Notes under the pieces: generated by a model
Seen by the model: the letters and a program-made list of their open reading frames with translations, nothing else
Told to the model about the DNA's origin: nothing
Databases searched by the model: none
Part shown: positions 10,141-20,400 of the stretch, piece by piece
Numbering within the stretch: the stretch's first letter is position 1
Layout of the letters: each line of letters starts with the position of its first letter
Translations under genes and position numbers: made by a program
From: Xestospongia bergquistia
Taxonomy: Eukaryota; Porifera; Demospongiae; Haplosclerida; Petrosiidae
Assembly (NCBI GenBank): GCA_963965975.1
Contig: OZ014415.1
Location: forward strand, 4,965,001-5,029,000
DNA: 64,000 bases
Direction: 5' to 3'

Positions 10141-10180
10141 TATTATAGTCTCGCGTTGCCAGCCCCTCCCTCTCAGAATT

Positions 10181-11420
10181 TTAATTTGTGGTTGGATCAG
10201 CCAAATACACTAGGCCAACAGTATGGTTACTTCGGAAGACTCAATTACTTGTAAAACCTGACTTCAACTCTGAGGCAAAGAGGGTCTCTGCTGGTTCTGG
10301 GATACAGGTCAGTTCAGATAGATTTGAATATCTTGGAGGTACTTAGCCTATTGGATCTCACAATTCCATAAGACAAATTGCTAAAAATAAGATTAGTCTT
10401 TGGTGTGAAAAGTTTAATTCCCTAAACTTCATCGCTACGTCCCATCCTCATGGGATAGAGAAACCGGCTATGTTTGCATTAGGACAATTTTCTTTCTCAA
10501 ATTCGATTTGTGGTCCCTTCATTGAACTTATTAACAACCAATCAACATCTGCAAACCCAGTGAACTGTAGCTGGAAACAACTCTGGATCAAAACCTTCAT
10601 TAAAGAAAAGAGAGGAAGTATAAAAAGGATAATGCAGCTTTTTCTTTATAACAAACTAGGCCTATGGATCTTTTCTAATGAAAACGGTGGGTCCATCTGG
10701 CTCTCAGTTTTACCAATCAAATCTCATGGATTCACACTACGTAAGACAGCTTTTCTGGATGCATGATATCTCCTCTATGGTTGGTCCTTTAAGAATTCTC
10801 CTTCACATTATAATTGTGGCCAACCCTTTACAACTGAGCATGTGCTGTCTTGTTCAATGGGGGGTTCCCTCTATAAGACAGAACGAAATATGCAACATTA
10901 CTGCCTCCTTCCTTTCTGAAGTGTGTTACAATGTGTCGATAGAGCCAAGTCTGCAACAACTATCGGGAGAACAGATAGATTACAACATAGCAAATACCAG
11001 CCCTTATGCTACCTTGACATTGCAGGAAATGTGGTATGGGTGGCCGGTTTGAGAGATATTTTTTTGATGTACAGATGTTAATCGTTTTGTCCCTTTAGAC
11101 TGTCTCGCTCCACTCGTAGCTGTGTATTGTTGACATGAGGATGATAAAATGCAACAATGTGACCAACGGGTACTTGAGATAGAACATTCTACCTTCATCC
11201 TACTGATTCTCTCAACTTGTGGACGGATAGGCAAATGTGCAACATCATTCTATAGCATCTCTTCTAAGTGACAAAAGTGAGACATCCTATAATAAGACCA
11301 TCGAACAGATTAGATGAAAACTGAATTTTGCTCTATTGCATTCCTCTATTCTCTACATAAGGGGCAGCAGTTTCTCCAAATCGAAACCAATTAAAGAGTC
11401 TTCAATAGACCTTTAAGTCA
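10181..11420 (+). pseudogene. Reverse transcriptase C-terminal relic (non-LTR-type retroelement)
   Basis: Patches in several frames follow the order of a reverse-transcriptase tail that I recall as widespread in cnidarian and sponge genomes. They are WLDQPNTLGQQYGYF, KPDFNSEAKRVSAGSGIQ, FEYLGG, SIRQIAKNKISLWCEKFNSL, ATSHPHGIEK, AMFALGQFSF, then SIWLSVLPIKSHGFTLRKTA (about 10690-10755), then GVPSIRQNEICNITASFLSE, VCYNVSIEPSLQQLSGE (about 10863-10970), and a weak end with DQRVLEIEHSTF and LHSSILYIRG (about 11335-11365). Frames shift at least four times and stops intervene, so this is a dead fragment. Two of the frames are open for 98 and 124 codons (10470-10766 and 10678-11052) but each covers only part of the homologous region. 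The upstream palm domain is missing. The exact clade was not determined. Confidence 0.7.
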
Positions 11421-11458
11421 GTTAAGGCATATTTTAATAGCTAACTGAGATATAATGA

Positions 11459-11690
11459 TCATTATTATTATTGTTAATTGTTGTTATTATTATAATTTCA
11501 GGATGCATTATGTCTCTGCCTATGGCTGGTCCAATTTTTAAAAAATAACATTATTATTGTCATTGTTACCGTTGTTGTTCTTTTTATTATTACTATTATC
11601 ATTATTATTATCATAGCTATTACTATTATTATTACTTTTATCATCATTATTATTGTTATTATCATTATTAAGTATTACTATTATCAGCAA
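11459..11690. repeat. Degenerate (ATT)n simple repeat
   Basis: Two runs of ATT/TTG/ATC-type triplets (about 11459-11500 and 11545-11690) flank a short unique piece. Interruptions by G and C triplets indicate an old microsatellite. Confidence 0.85.
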
Positions 11691-11703
11691 TATAATACGA
11701 TAT

Positions 11704-12140
11704 GATTACAATAGCCTTAAACCCTAATTTGCCAGCATGAAGCCTTAAGATTTCTATTGCAAACCGTAATTGATTCGTCATCTATATGAGTAAAAATTGC
11801 GAATGGAGTATGTACTGAAGTTTTAGCACAATAGATCTATGAGAAAAATGACATGATCCTAATTGGTACGATTACTACAGACTTAAATCCTAATTGCCAA
11901 GGATAAAGTCAGAGATGGCTATGGCATTCCTTATACCTTATTTATTTTGCGTGAAAATTTCCAATGAAGTAGATATTGAAGTTCAGGCACAAGGTATCTT
12001 TGGAAAGTGATGTTAGTAACCAATTAACTTGAGAAAAATGACATCATCCTAACTGGCATGATTACAACGGACTTACAGCCTAATCATCAAGCATAAAGCC
12101 TTTAACAAGTCTATGGCAGTCCTTAACTCAAAGTATACAA
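11704..12140. repeat. Degenerate tandem repeat, 166- and 190-bp units
   Basis: GATTACAATAGCCTTAAACCC at 11704 recurs as GATTACTACAGACTTAAATCC at 11870 and GATTACAACGGACTTACAGCC at 12060. Shared downstream words are CCTAAT, ATAAAG or TGAAGCC, a TATGGCA-like word, GTAGATATTGAAGTT or GTATGTACTGAAGTT, and GAGAAAAATGACAT.ATCCTAA. Copy 3 is partial. The copies are considerably diverged. No relation to the 143-bp satellite is evident. Confidence 0.7.
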
Positions 12141-12352
12141 TACTTTGATAAAAAAGGTAAGCTTGATCAACTATTGAACAGACTTCAAACTCTTGGTATG
12201 ACAGATGCCATGAAGTAACATCAGAATAGTATGAAAACCTTTTCACTGCTCCTTCACACCCCCTACTGAATTGACTCCAGGTATTGATTGAATAGAAAAG
12301 TCAATAGTACATGTACTTTGTGGTAATGTGTTTGCTCTTTTATTTCTAATAG
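12141..12352. other. Spacer without recognised feature
   Basis: No coding or repeat signal seen; ends in a polypyrimidine-AG stretch (TTTTATTTCTAATAG) that could be a splice acceptor for the candidate exon that follows. Confidence 0.3.
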
Positions 12353-12469
12353 TGAGTATCAAGTCACTGTTTCAAAACCGAGTTCGCTACCCTGAGAAAT
12401 CAAGTCATAGAAAGGAGAAAGACATGTCAACGTACACACTTTTTGGTGACTATTTAGAGGATTGCAAAA
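12353..12469 (+). CDS. Candidate orphan exon
   Basis: A 117-base open segment is framed by a splice-acceptor-like TTTCTAATAG (ending 12352) and a strong donor GTAAGTAA (from 12470). It encodes SIKSLFQNRVRYPEKS followed by SHRKEKDMSTYTLFGDYLED. Composition is less AT-rich than the surroundings. I recognise no family and find no certain partner exon. It could be a chance open stretch, or part of a gene whose other exons lie under the transposon relics. Confidence 0.3.
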
Positions 12470-12839
12470 GTAAGTAATCCAGCAACCTTGTATCCAACAC
12501 CCACTACATGTACTTTTCACTTTCTCACTTACTCTACCAACACAATACTACAATGACTATAATCAATTTAAACTCAAGCTGAGTTATCTGTGTATGCAGC
12601 AGCTTGATAAGGATGGATGGATGGATTGAAAGCATAGACAAATTTGAGAAGGAACAGAGAGGATTTAAGAGAATCTATTCCTCGAGATATGTATGCACTA
12701 AGAAGGCTCTTATAAGGGAGCTGACCATTTATATGTATGCACCTAGAATTCCTGGTTCCTAATCGCTGGGACTTCACTCCTATAACTGGAGTAGTCCACC
12801 AACTTATTGTTCAATTAACTATTGACTAGCAATGAAGGT
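12470..12839. other. Spacer without recognised feature
   Basis: The 67-codon minus-strand open frame at 12574-12777 has no recognisable motif. A GGATGGATGGATTG run lies near 12611. Nothing else stands out. Confidence 0.35.
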
Positions 12840-13638
12840 GATTACTTTGGGTGTGAGAGGCCATGGTCGACCACCTTTAGACATATGTGAGGATTAAGTT
12901 AGATTCTTGGATTTAAATAAACTTAGATTGCAGCACTGATAGGTTACTCTACACATATGATTCAAAGAAGACTAACAGAATTTGGAATTGAATGTAATTG
13001 ATTCAGTGAAATAACTAATCAACATTTGCATGACCTGGTTAACGAGATTGTAACACTCTTACTGCTTGTGGTATACGATCAATACAGACCCTGCTTAAAG
13101 TTAATGGTGAGATATTGCAAAGAGAAAGAGTAAAAGAGTCTATTCATTGTGTTGACCCCTTGGGATTTGAAACTAGGGTACATAGAACTTTTCATTGTCA
13201 GCAATATAATGTTGGCAGATTGATGGATATCACAAAGTTATGAGGCGGCTATTAGTAATACATGAAGGAATAGATGTATATAGCCGAGTTCCAGTTTACT
13301 TAAAAGTAGCCTCTACTAACAAAGCTGTGACTGTTTTTAATGCATTTCTGCAAGGTGTCAAGTGTTATGGATTACCATCTCATGTACATTCGGAGTGTGG
13401 AGGAGAAAATGTTCTAGTTGGACACTTCATGCTTGAGCATTTCAAGAAAGGTCTGGAGAGTGGAAGTTTCATCTGTGGTTGAAGTGTCCACAACCAAAGA
13501 ATAGAACGTTTATGGAGAGAAGGTTGCATTAGATTCTATTACTTCCTGTTCTATTCACTGGAAGAAGTAGGTCTATTAGATTCAGTTAGTGAAGTTGATA
13601 TATGTGCCCTCAACTTTTTGTTTATCTACCAATTATAA
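12840..13638 (+). pseudogene. Integrase-core (rve-like) protein gene, broken
   Basis: The + strand follows a DDE integrase-core family frequent in fish, cnidarians and sponges. An upstream DNA-binding part reads GRPPLDICED and MIQRRLTEFGIECN. It is followed by IRSIQTLLKVNGEILQRERV, ESIHCVDPLGFETRVHR, then the core WQIDGYHKL, GIDVYSRVPVYLK, GLPSHVHSECGGENVLVGH and HNQRIERLWREG. The first Asp is in WQID and the Glu in QRIERLW. The second Asp, normally in a 'SDxGGEN' segment, is replaced by Glu (SECGGEN). The frame from 13240 runs to TAA at 13636-13638 with one in-frame TGA (13480-13482), where the family usually has Lys before SVHNQRIE. The upstream half is frameshifted. From memory the family continues past FLFIYQL, so the satellite edge seems to cut the gene. 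Confidence 0.7.
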
Positions 13639-14356
13639 AGTTAGTTTGCATTAACGCTCTAAAGTCTTTAAGTTAAATACTTTAGAAGGTTTAGACTATT
13701 GAGAGAAGTTTATAAAGTAAACTGCTCAGTCCAAAGACGGCACTAACTAAATAATCACCTATTAACGGTTTAGTAAGTTTGTTTGCATTAACGCTCTACA
13801 GTCCTTAAGTTAAAGACTTTAGAAGTTTTAGACTATTGAGAGAAGTTGATAAAGTAAACTTCTCTGTCTAAAGGACTTTATGGCACTAAGTAAATAAACA
13901 GCTATTAACAGTTTAGTTAGTTAGATTGCATTATCCCTCTAAAGTCTTTAAATTAAAGACTTTAGTAGGTTTAGACTATGGATAGAAGATTATAAAGTAA
14001 ACTGCTCAGTCTAATGGACTTTATGGCTCTAACTAAATAAACAGCTACTAACAGTTTAGTAAGTTAGTTTGCATTAACGCTCTAAAGTCTTTAAGTTAAA
14101 GACTTTCGACGGTTTAGACTATTGAGAGAAGTTTATAAAGTAAACTGCTCAGTCTAAAGGACTTTATGGCACTAACTAAATAAACAGCTATTAACAGTTT
14201 AGTAAGTTTGTTTGCATTAACGCTCTAAAGTCTTTAAGTTAAAGACTTTAGAAGGTTTAGACTATTGAGAGAAGTTTATAAAGTAAACCGCTCAGTCTAA
14301 AGGACTTTATGGCGCAAACTAATTAAACAGCTATTAACAGCTTAGTAAGTTAGTTT

Positions 14357-14499
14357 GCATTAACGCTCTAAAGTCTTTAAGTTAAAGACTTTAGAAGGTT
14401 TAGACTGTTGAGAGAAGTTTATAAAGTAAACTGCTCAGTCTAAAGGACTTTATGGCACTAACTAAATAAACAGCTATTAACAGTTTAGTAAGTTAGTTT
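14357..14499. repeat. Representative satellite monomer with three dyads
   Basis: Dyad 1 (14368-14394) has 13-base arms, CTAAAGTCTTTAA and TTAAAGACTTTAG, around a single G. Dyad 2 (14399-14444) has outer arms TTTAGACT and AGTCTAAA, then TGAG/CTCA, then AGTTTA/TAAACT around TAAAG. Dyad 3 (14457-14497) has outer arms ACTAACT and AGTTAGT, then AAAC/GTTT with 4-base symmetric internal loops and an 11-base centre. Together they cover 114 of 143 bases. Confidence 0.85.
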
Positions 14500-17400
14500 G
14501 CATTAACGCTCTAAAGCCTTTAAGTTAAAGACTTTAGAAGGTTTAGACTATTGAGAGAAGTTTATAAAATAAACTGCTCAGTCTGAAGGACTTTATGGCA
14601 CTAACTAAATAAAGAGTATTAACAGTTTAGTAAGTTTCTTTGCATTAACGCTCTAAAGTCTTTAAGTTAAAGACTTTAGTAGGTTTAAACTATTGAGACA
14701 AGTTTATAAAGTAAACTGTTCAGTCTAAAGGACTTTATGGCACTAACTAAATAAACAGCTATTAACAGTTTAGTAAGTTTGTTTGCATTAACGCTCTAAA
14801 GTCTTTAAGTTAAAGACTTTAGAAGGTTTAGTCTATTGAGAGAAGTTTAAAAAGTAAACTGCTCAGTGTAAAGGACTTTATGGCACTAACTAAATAAACA
14901 GCTATTAACAGTTTAGTAAGTTAGTTTGCATTAACGCTCTAAAGTCTTTAAGTTAAACACTTTAGAGAGTTTAGACTATTGAGAGATTTTTATAAAGTAA
15001 ACTGCTCAGTTTATAGGACTTTATGGCACTAACTAAATAAGCAGCTATTAACAGTTTAGTAAGTTTGTTTGCGTTAACGCTCTAAAGTCTTTAAGTTAAA
15101 GACTTTAGAAGGTTTAGACTATTGAGAGACGTTTATAAAGTAAACTGCTCAGTCTAAAGGACTTTATGGCACTAACTAAATAAACAGCTATTAACAGTTT
15201 AGTAAGTTAGTTTGCATTAACGCTCTAAAGTCTTTAACTTAAAGACTTTAGAAACTTTAGGCTATTGAAAGAATTTTATAAAGTAAATGCTCAGTCTAAA
15301 AGACTTTATGGCACTAAATAAATACACAGCTATTAACAGTTTAGTAAGTTAGTTTGCATTAACGCTCTAAAGTCTTTAAGTTAAAGACTTTAGAAGGGTT
15401 AGTCTATTGAGAGAAGTTTATAAAGTAAACTGCTCAGTCTAAAGGACTTTATGGCACTAACTAAATAAACAGCTATTAACAGTTTAGTAAGTTAGTTTGC
15501 ATTAACGCTCTAAAGTCTTTAAGTTAAAGACTTTAGAAGGTTTAGACTATTGAGAGAAGTTTATAAAATAAACTGCTCAGTCTAAAGGACTTTATGGCAC
15601 TAACTAAATAAACAGCTATTAACAGTTGAGTAAGATTGTCTGCATTAACGCTCTAAAGTCTTTAAGTTAAAGACTTTAGAAGGTTTAGACTATTGAGAGA
15701 AGTTTATTAAGTAAACTGCTCAGTCTAAAGGACTTTATATCACTAACTAAATGAACAGCTATTAACTGTTTAGTAAGTTAGTTTGCATTAACGCTCTAAA
15801 GTCTTTAAGTTAAAGACTTTAGAAGGTTTCAACTATTGACAGAAGTTTATAAAGTAAACTGCTCAGTCTAAAGGACTTTATGGCACTAACTAAATAAACA
15901 GCAATTAACAGTTTAGTAAGTTAGTTTGCATTAACGCTCTAAAGTCTTTAAGTTAAAGACTTTAGTAGGTTTAGACTATTGAGAGAAGTTTATAAAGTAA
16001 ACTGCTCTGTCTAAAGGACTTTATGGCACTAACTAAATAAACAGCTATTAACAGTTTAGTAAGTTAGTTTGCCTTAACGCTCTAAAGTCTTTAAGTTAAA
16101 GACTTTTGAAGGGTTAGACTCATCAGAGAATTTCATAAAGTAAACTGCTCAGTCTAAAGGACTTTATGGCACTAACTAAATAAACAGCTATTAACAGTTT
16201 ACAAAGTTTGTTTGCATTAACGCTCTAAAGTCTTTAAGTTAAAGACTTTAGAAGGTTTAGACTATTGAGAGAAGTTTATAAAGTAAACTGCTCAGTTTAA
16301 AGGACTTTATGGCACTAACTAAATAAACAGCTATTAACAGTTTAGTAAGTTAGTTTGCATTCACGCTCTAAAGTCTTTAAGATAAAGACTTTAGAAGGTT
16401 TAGACTATTGAGAGAAGTTGAAAAAGTAAACTGCTCAGTCTAAAGGATTTTATGGCACTAACTAAATAAACAGCTATTAACAGTTTAGTAAGTTAGTTTG
16501 CATTAACGCTCTAAAGTCTTTAAGTTAAAGACTTTAGAAGGTTTAGACTATTGAGAGAAGTTGAAAAAGTAAACTGCTTATTCTAAAGGACTTTATGGCA
16601 CTAACTGAATAAACAGCATTTAACAGTTTAGTAAGTTAGTTTGCATTAACGCTCTAAAGTCTTTAAGTTAAAGACTTTAGAAGGTTTAGACTATTGAGAG
16701 AAGTTTAAAAAGTAAACTGCTCAGTCTAAAGGACTTTATGGCACTCACTAAATAAACAGCTATTAACAGTTTAGTAAGTTAGTTTGCATTAACGCTCTAA
16801 AGTCTTTTAATTAAAGATTTTAGAGAGTTTAGACTATTGAGAGATTTTTATAAAGTAAACTGCTCAGCTTATAGGACTTTTTGACACTAACTAAATAAGC
16901 AGCTATTAACAGTTTAGTAAGTTAGTTTGCATTAACGCTCTAAAGTCTTTAAGTTAAAGACTTTAGAAGCTTTAGACTATTGAGAGACGTTTATAAAGTA
17001 AACTGCTCAGTCTAAAGGACTTTATGGCACTAACTAAATAAACAGCTATTAACAGTTTAGTAAGTTAGTTTGCATTAACGCTCTAAAGTCTTTAAGTTAA
17101 AGACTTCAGTAGGTTTAGACTATTGAGAGAAGTTTATAAAGTAAACTGCTCAGTCTAAAGGACTTTATGGCACTAACTAAATAAACAGCTATTAACAGTT
17201 TAGTAAGTTAGTTTGCATTAACGCTCTAAAGTCTTTAAGTTAAAGACTTTAGAAGGTTTAGACTAATGACAGAAGTTTAGAAAATAAACTGCTCAGTCTA
17301 AAGGACTTTATGGCACTAACTAAAGAAACAGCTATTAACAGTTTAGTAAGTTAGTTTGCATTAAGACTCTAAAGTCTTTAAGTTAAAGACTTTAGAAGGT

Positions 17401-20400
17401 TTAGACTATTGAGAGAAGTTTATAAAATAAACTGCTAAGTCGAAAGGACTTTATGGCACTAACTAAATAAACAGCTATTAACAGTTGAGTAAGATTGTCT
17501 GCATTAACGCTCTAAAGTCTTTAATTTAAAGACTTTAGAAGGTTTAGACTTTTGAGAGAAGTTTATAAAGTAAACTGCTCAGTCTAAAGGACTTTATATC
17601 ACTAACTAAATGAACAGCTATTAACAGTTTAGTAAGTTAGTTTGCATTAACACTCTAAAGTCTTTAAGTTAAAGACTTTAGAAGGTTTAGACTAATAAGA
17701 GAATTTCATAAAGTAAACTGCTCAGTCTAAAGGACTTTATGGCACTAACTAAATAAACAGCTATTAACAGTTTAGAAAGTTTGTTTGCATTAACGCTCTA
17801 AAGTCTTTAAGTTAAAGACTTTAGAAGGTTTAGACTACTGAGAGATGTTTAAAAAGTAAACTGCTCAGTCTAAAGGACTTTATGGCACTAACTAAATAAG
17901 CAGCTATTAACAGTTTAGTAAGTTAGTTTGCATTAACGCTCTAAAGTCTTTAAGTTAAAGACGTTAGAGAGTTTAAACTATTGAGAGATTTTTATAAAGT
18001 AAACTGCTCAGTTTATAGGACTTTTTGGCACTAAATAAATAAGAAGCTATTAACTGTTTAGTAAGTTAGTTTGCATTAACGCTCTAAAGTCTTTAAATTA
18101 AAGACTTTAGAAGGTGTAGACTATTGAGAGACGTTTTTAAAGTAAACTGCTCAGTCTAAAGGACTTTATGGCACTAACTAAACAAACAGCTATTAACAGT
18201 TTAGTAAGTTAGTTTGCATTAACGCTCTAAAGTCTTTAAGTTAAAGACTTTAGAAGGTTTAGACTATTGAGAGAAGTTTATAAAGTAAACTGCTCAGTCT
18301 AAAGGACTTTATGGCACTAAGTAAATAAACAGCTTTTCACAGTTTAGTAAGTTAGTTTAGCATTAACGCTCTAAAGTCTTTAAAATAAAGACTTTAGTAG
18401 GTTTAGACTATTGAGAGAACTTTATAAAGTAAACTGTTCACTCTAAAGGACTTTATGGCATAACTAAATAAACAGCTATTAACAGTTTAGTAAGTTAGTT
18501 TGCATTAACGCTCTAAAGCCTTTAAGTTAAAGACTTTAGAAGGTTTAGACTATCGAGAGAAGTTTATAAAATAAACTGCTCAGTCTGAAAGACTTTATGG
18601 CACTAACTAAATAAAGAGCTATTAACAGTTTAGTAAGTTTGTTTGCATTAACGCTCTAAAGTCTTTAAGTTAAAGACTTTAGTAGGTTTACACTAGTGAG
18701 ACAAGTTTATAAAGTAAACTGTTCAGTCTATAGGACTTTATGGCACTAACTAAATAAACAGCTATTAACAGTTTAGTAAGTTAGTTTGCATTAACGCTCT
18801 AACGTCTTTAAGTTAAAGACTTTAGAAGGTTTAGACTATTGAGAGAAGTTTATAAAGTAAACTGCTCAGTCTAAAGAACTTTATGGCACTAACTAAATAA
18901 ACAGCTATTAACAGTTTAGTAAGTTAGTTTGCATTAACGCTCTAAAGTCTTTAAGTTAAATACTTTAGAAGGTTTAGACTATTGAGAGAAGTTTATAAAG
19001 TAAACTGCTCAGTCTAAAGGACTTTATGGCACTAACTAAATAATCACCTATTAACGGTTTAGTAAGTTTGTTTGCATTAACGCTCTAAAGTCTTTAAGTT
19101 AAAGACTTTAGAGGTTTTAGGCTATTGAGAGAAGTTCATAAAGTAAACTTCTCTGTCTAAAGGTCTTTATATCACTAACTAAATAAACAGCTATTGACAG
19201 TTTAGTAAGTTAGTTTGCATTATCCCTCTAAAGTCTTTAAATTAAAGACTTTAGTAGGTTTAGACTATAGATAGAAGTTTATAAAGTAAACTTCTCAGTC
19301 TAATGGACTTTATGGCACTAACTAAATAAACAGCTATTAACAGTTTAGTAAGTTAGTTTGCATTAACGCTCTAAAGTCTTTAAGTTAAAGACTTTAGACG
19401 GTTTAGACTATTGAGAGAAGATTATAAAATAAACTGCTCAGTCTAAAGGACTTTATGGCACTAACTAAGTAAACAGCTATTAACAGTTTAGTAAGTTAGT
19501 TTCCACTGACGCTCTAAAGTCTTTAAGTTAAAGACTTTAGAAGGTTTAGACTATTGAGAGGAGTTTATAAAGTAAACTGCTCAGTCTAAAGGACTTTATG
19601 GCACTAACTAAATAAACAGCTATTAACAGTTTAGTAAGTTAGTTTGCATTAACGCTCTAAAGTCTTTAAGTTAAAGACTTTAGAAGGTTTAGACTACTGA
19701 GGGAAGTTTATAAAGTAAACTGCTCAGTCTAAAGGACTTTATGGCACTAACTAAATAAACATCTATTAACTGTTTAGTAAGTTAGTTTGCATTAACGCTC
19801 TAAAGTCTTTAAGTGAAAGACTTTAGAAGGTTTAGACTATTGAGAGAAGTTTATAAAATAAACTGTCCAGTCTAAAGGACTTTATGGCAATAACTAAATA
19901 AACAGCTATTAACAGTTTAGTAAGTTAGTTGGCATTAACTCTCTAAAGTCTTTAAGTTAAAGACTTTCGAAAGTTTAGACTATTGAGAGAAGTTTATAAA
20001 ATAAACTGCTAAGTCTAAAGGACTTTATGGCACTAACTAAATAAACAGCTATTAACAATTGAGTAAGATTGTCTGCATTAACGCTCTAAAGTCTTTAATT
20101 TAAAGACTTTAGAAGGTTTAGACTATTGAGAGAATTTTATAAAGGAAACTGCTCAGTCTAAAGGACTTTCTATCACTAACTAAATGAACAGCTATTAACA
20201 GTTTAGTAAGTTAGTTTGCATTAACGCTCTAAAGTCTTTAAGTTAAAGACTTTAGAAGGTTTAGACTAATCAGAGACTTTCATAAAGTAAACTGCTCAGT
20301 CTAAAGGACTTTATGGCACTAACTAAATAAACAGCTATTAACAGTTTAGAAAGTTTGTTTGCATTAACGCTCTAAAGTCTTTAAGTTAAAGACTTTAGAA

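Noticed and set aside
10141-10175. GC-richer AGTCTCGCGTTGCCAGCCCC word as a transposon end
   Set aside because: I could not find a mirrored partner or target duplication in the window.
11004-11234. Minus-strand 76-codon open frame
   Set aside because: It lies antisense to the reverse-transcriptase relic and shows no family motif.
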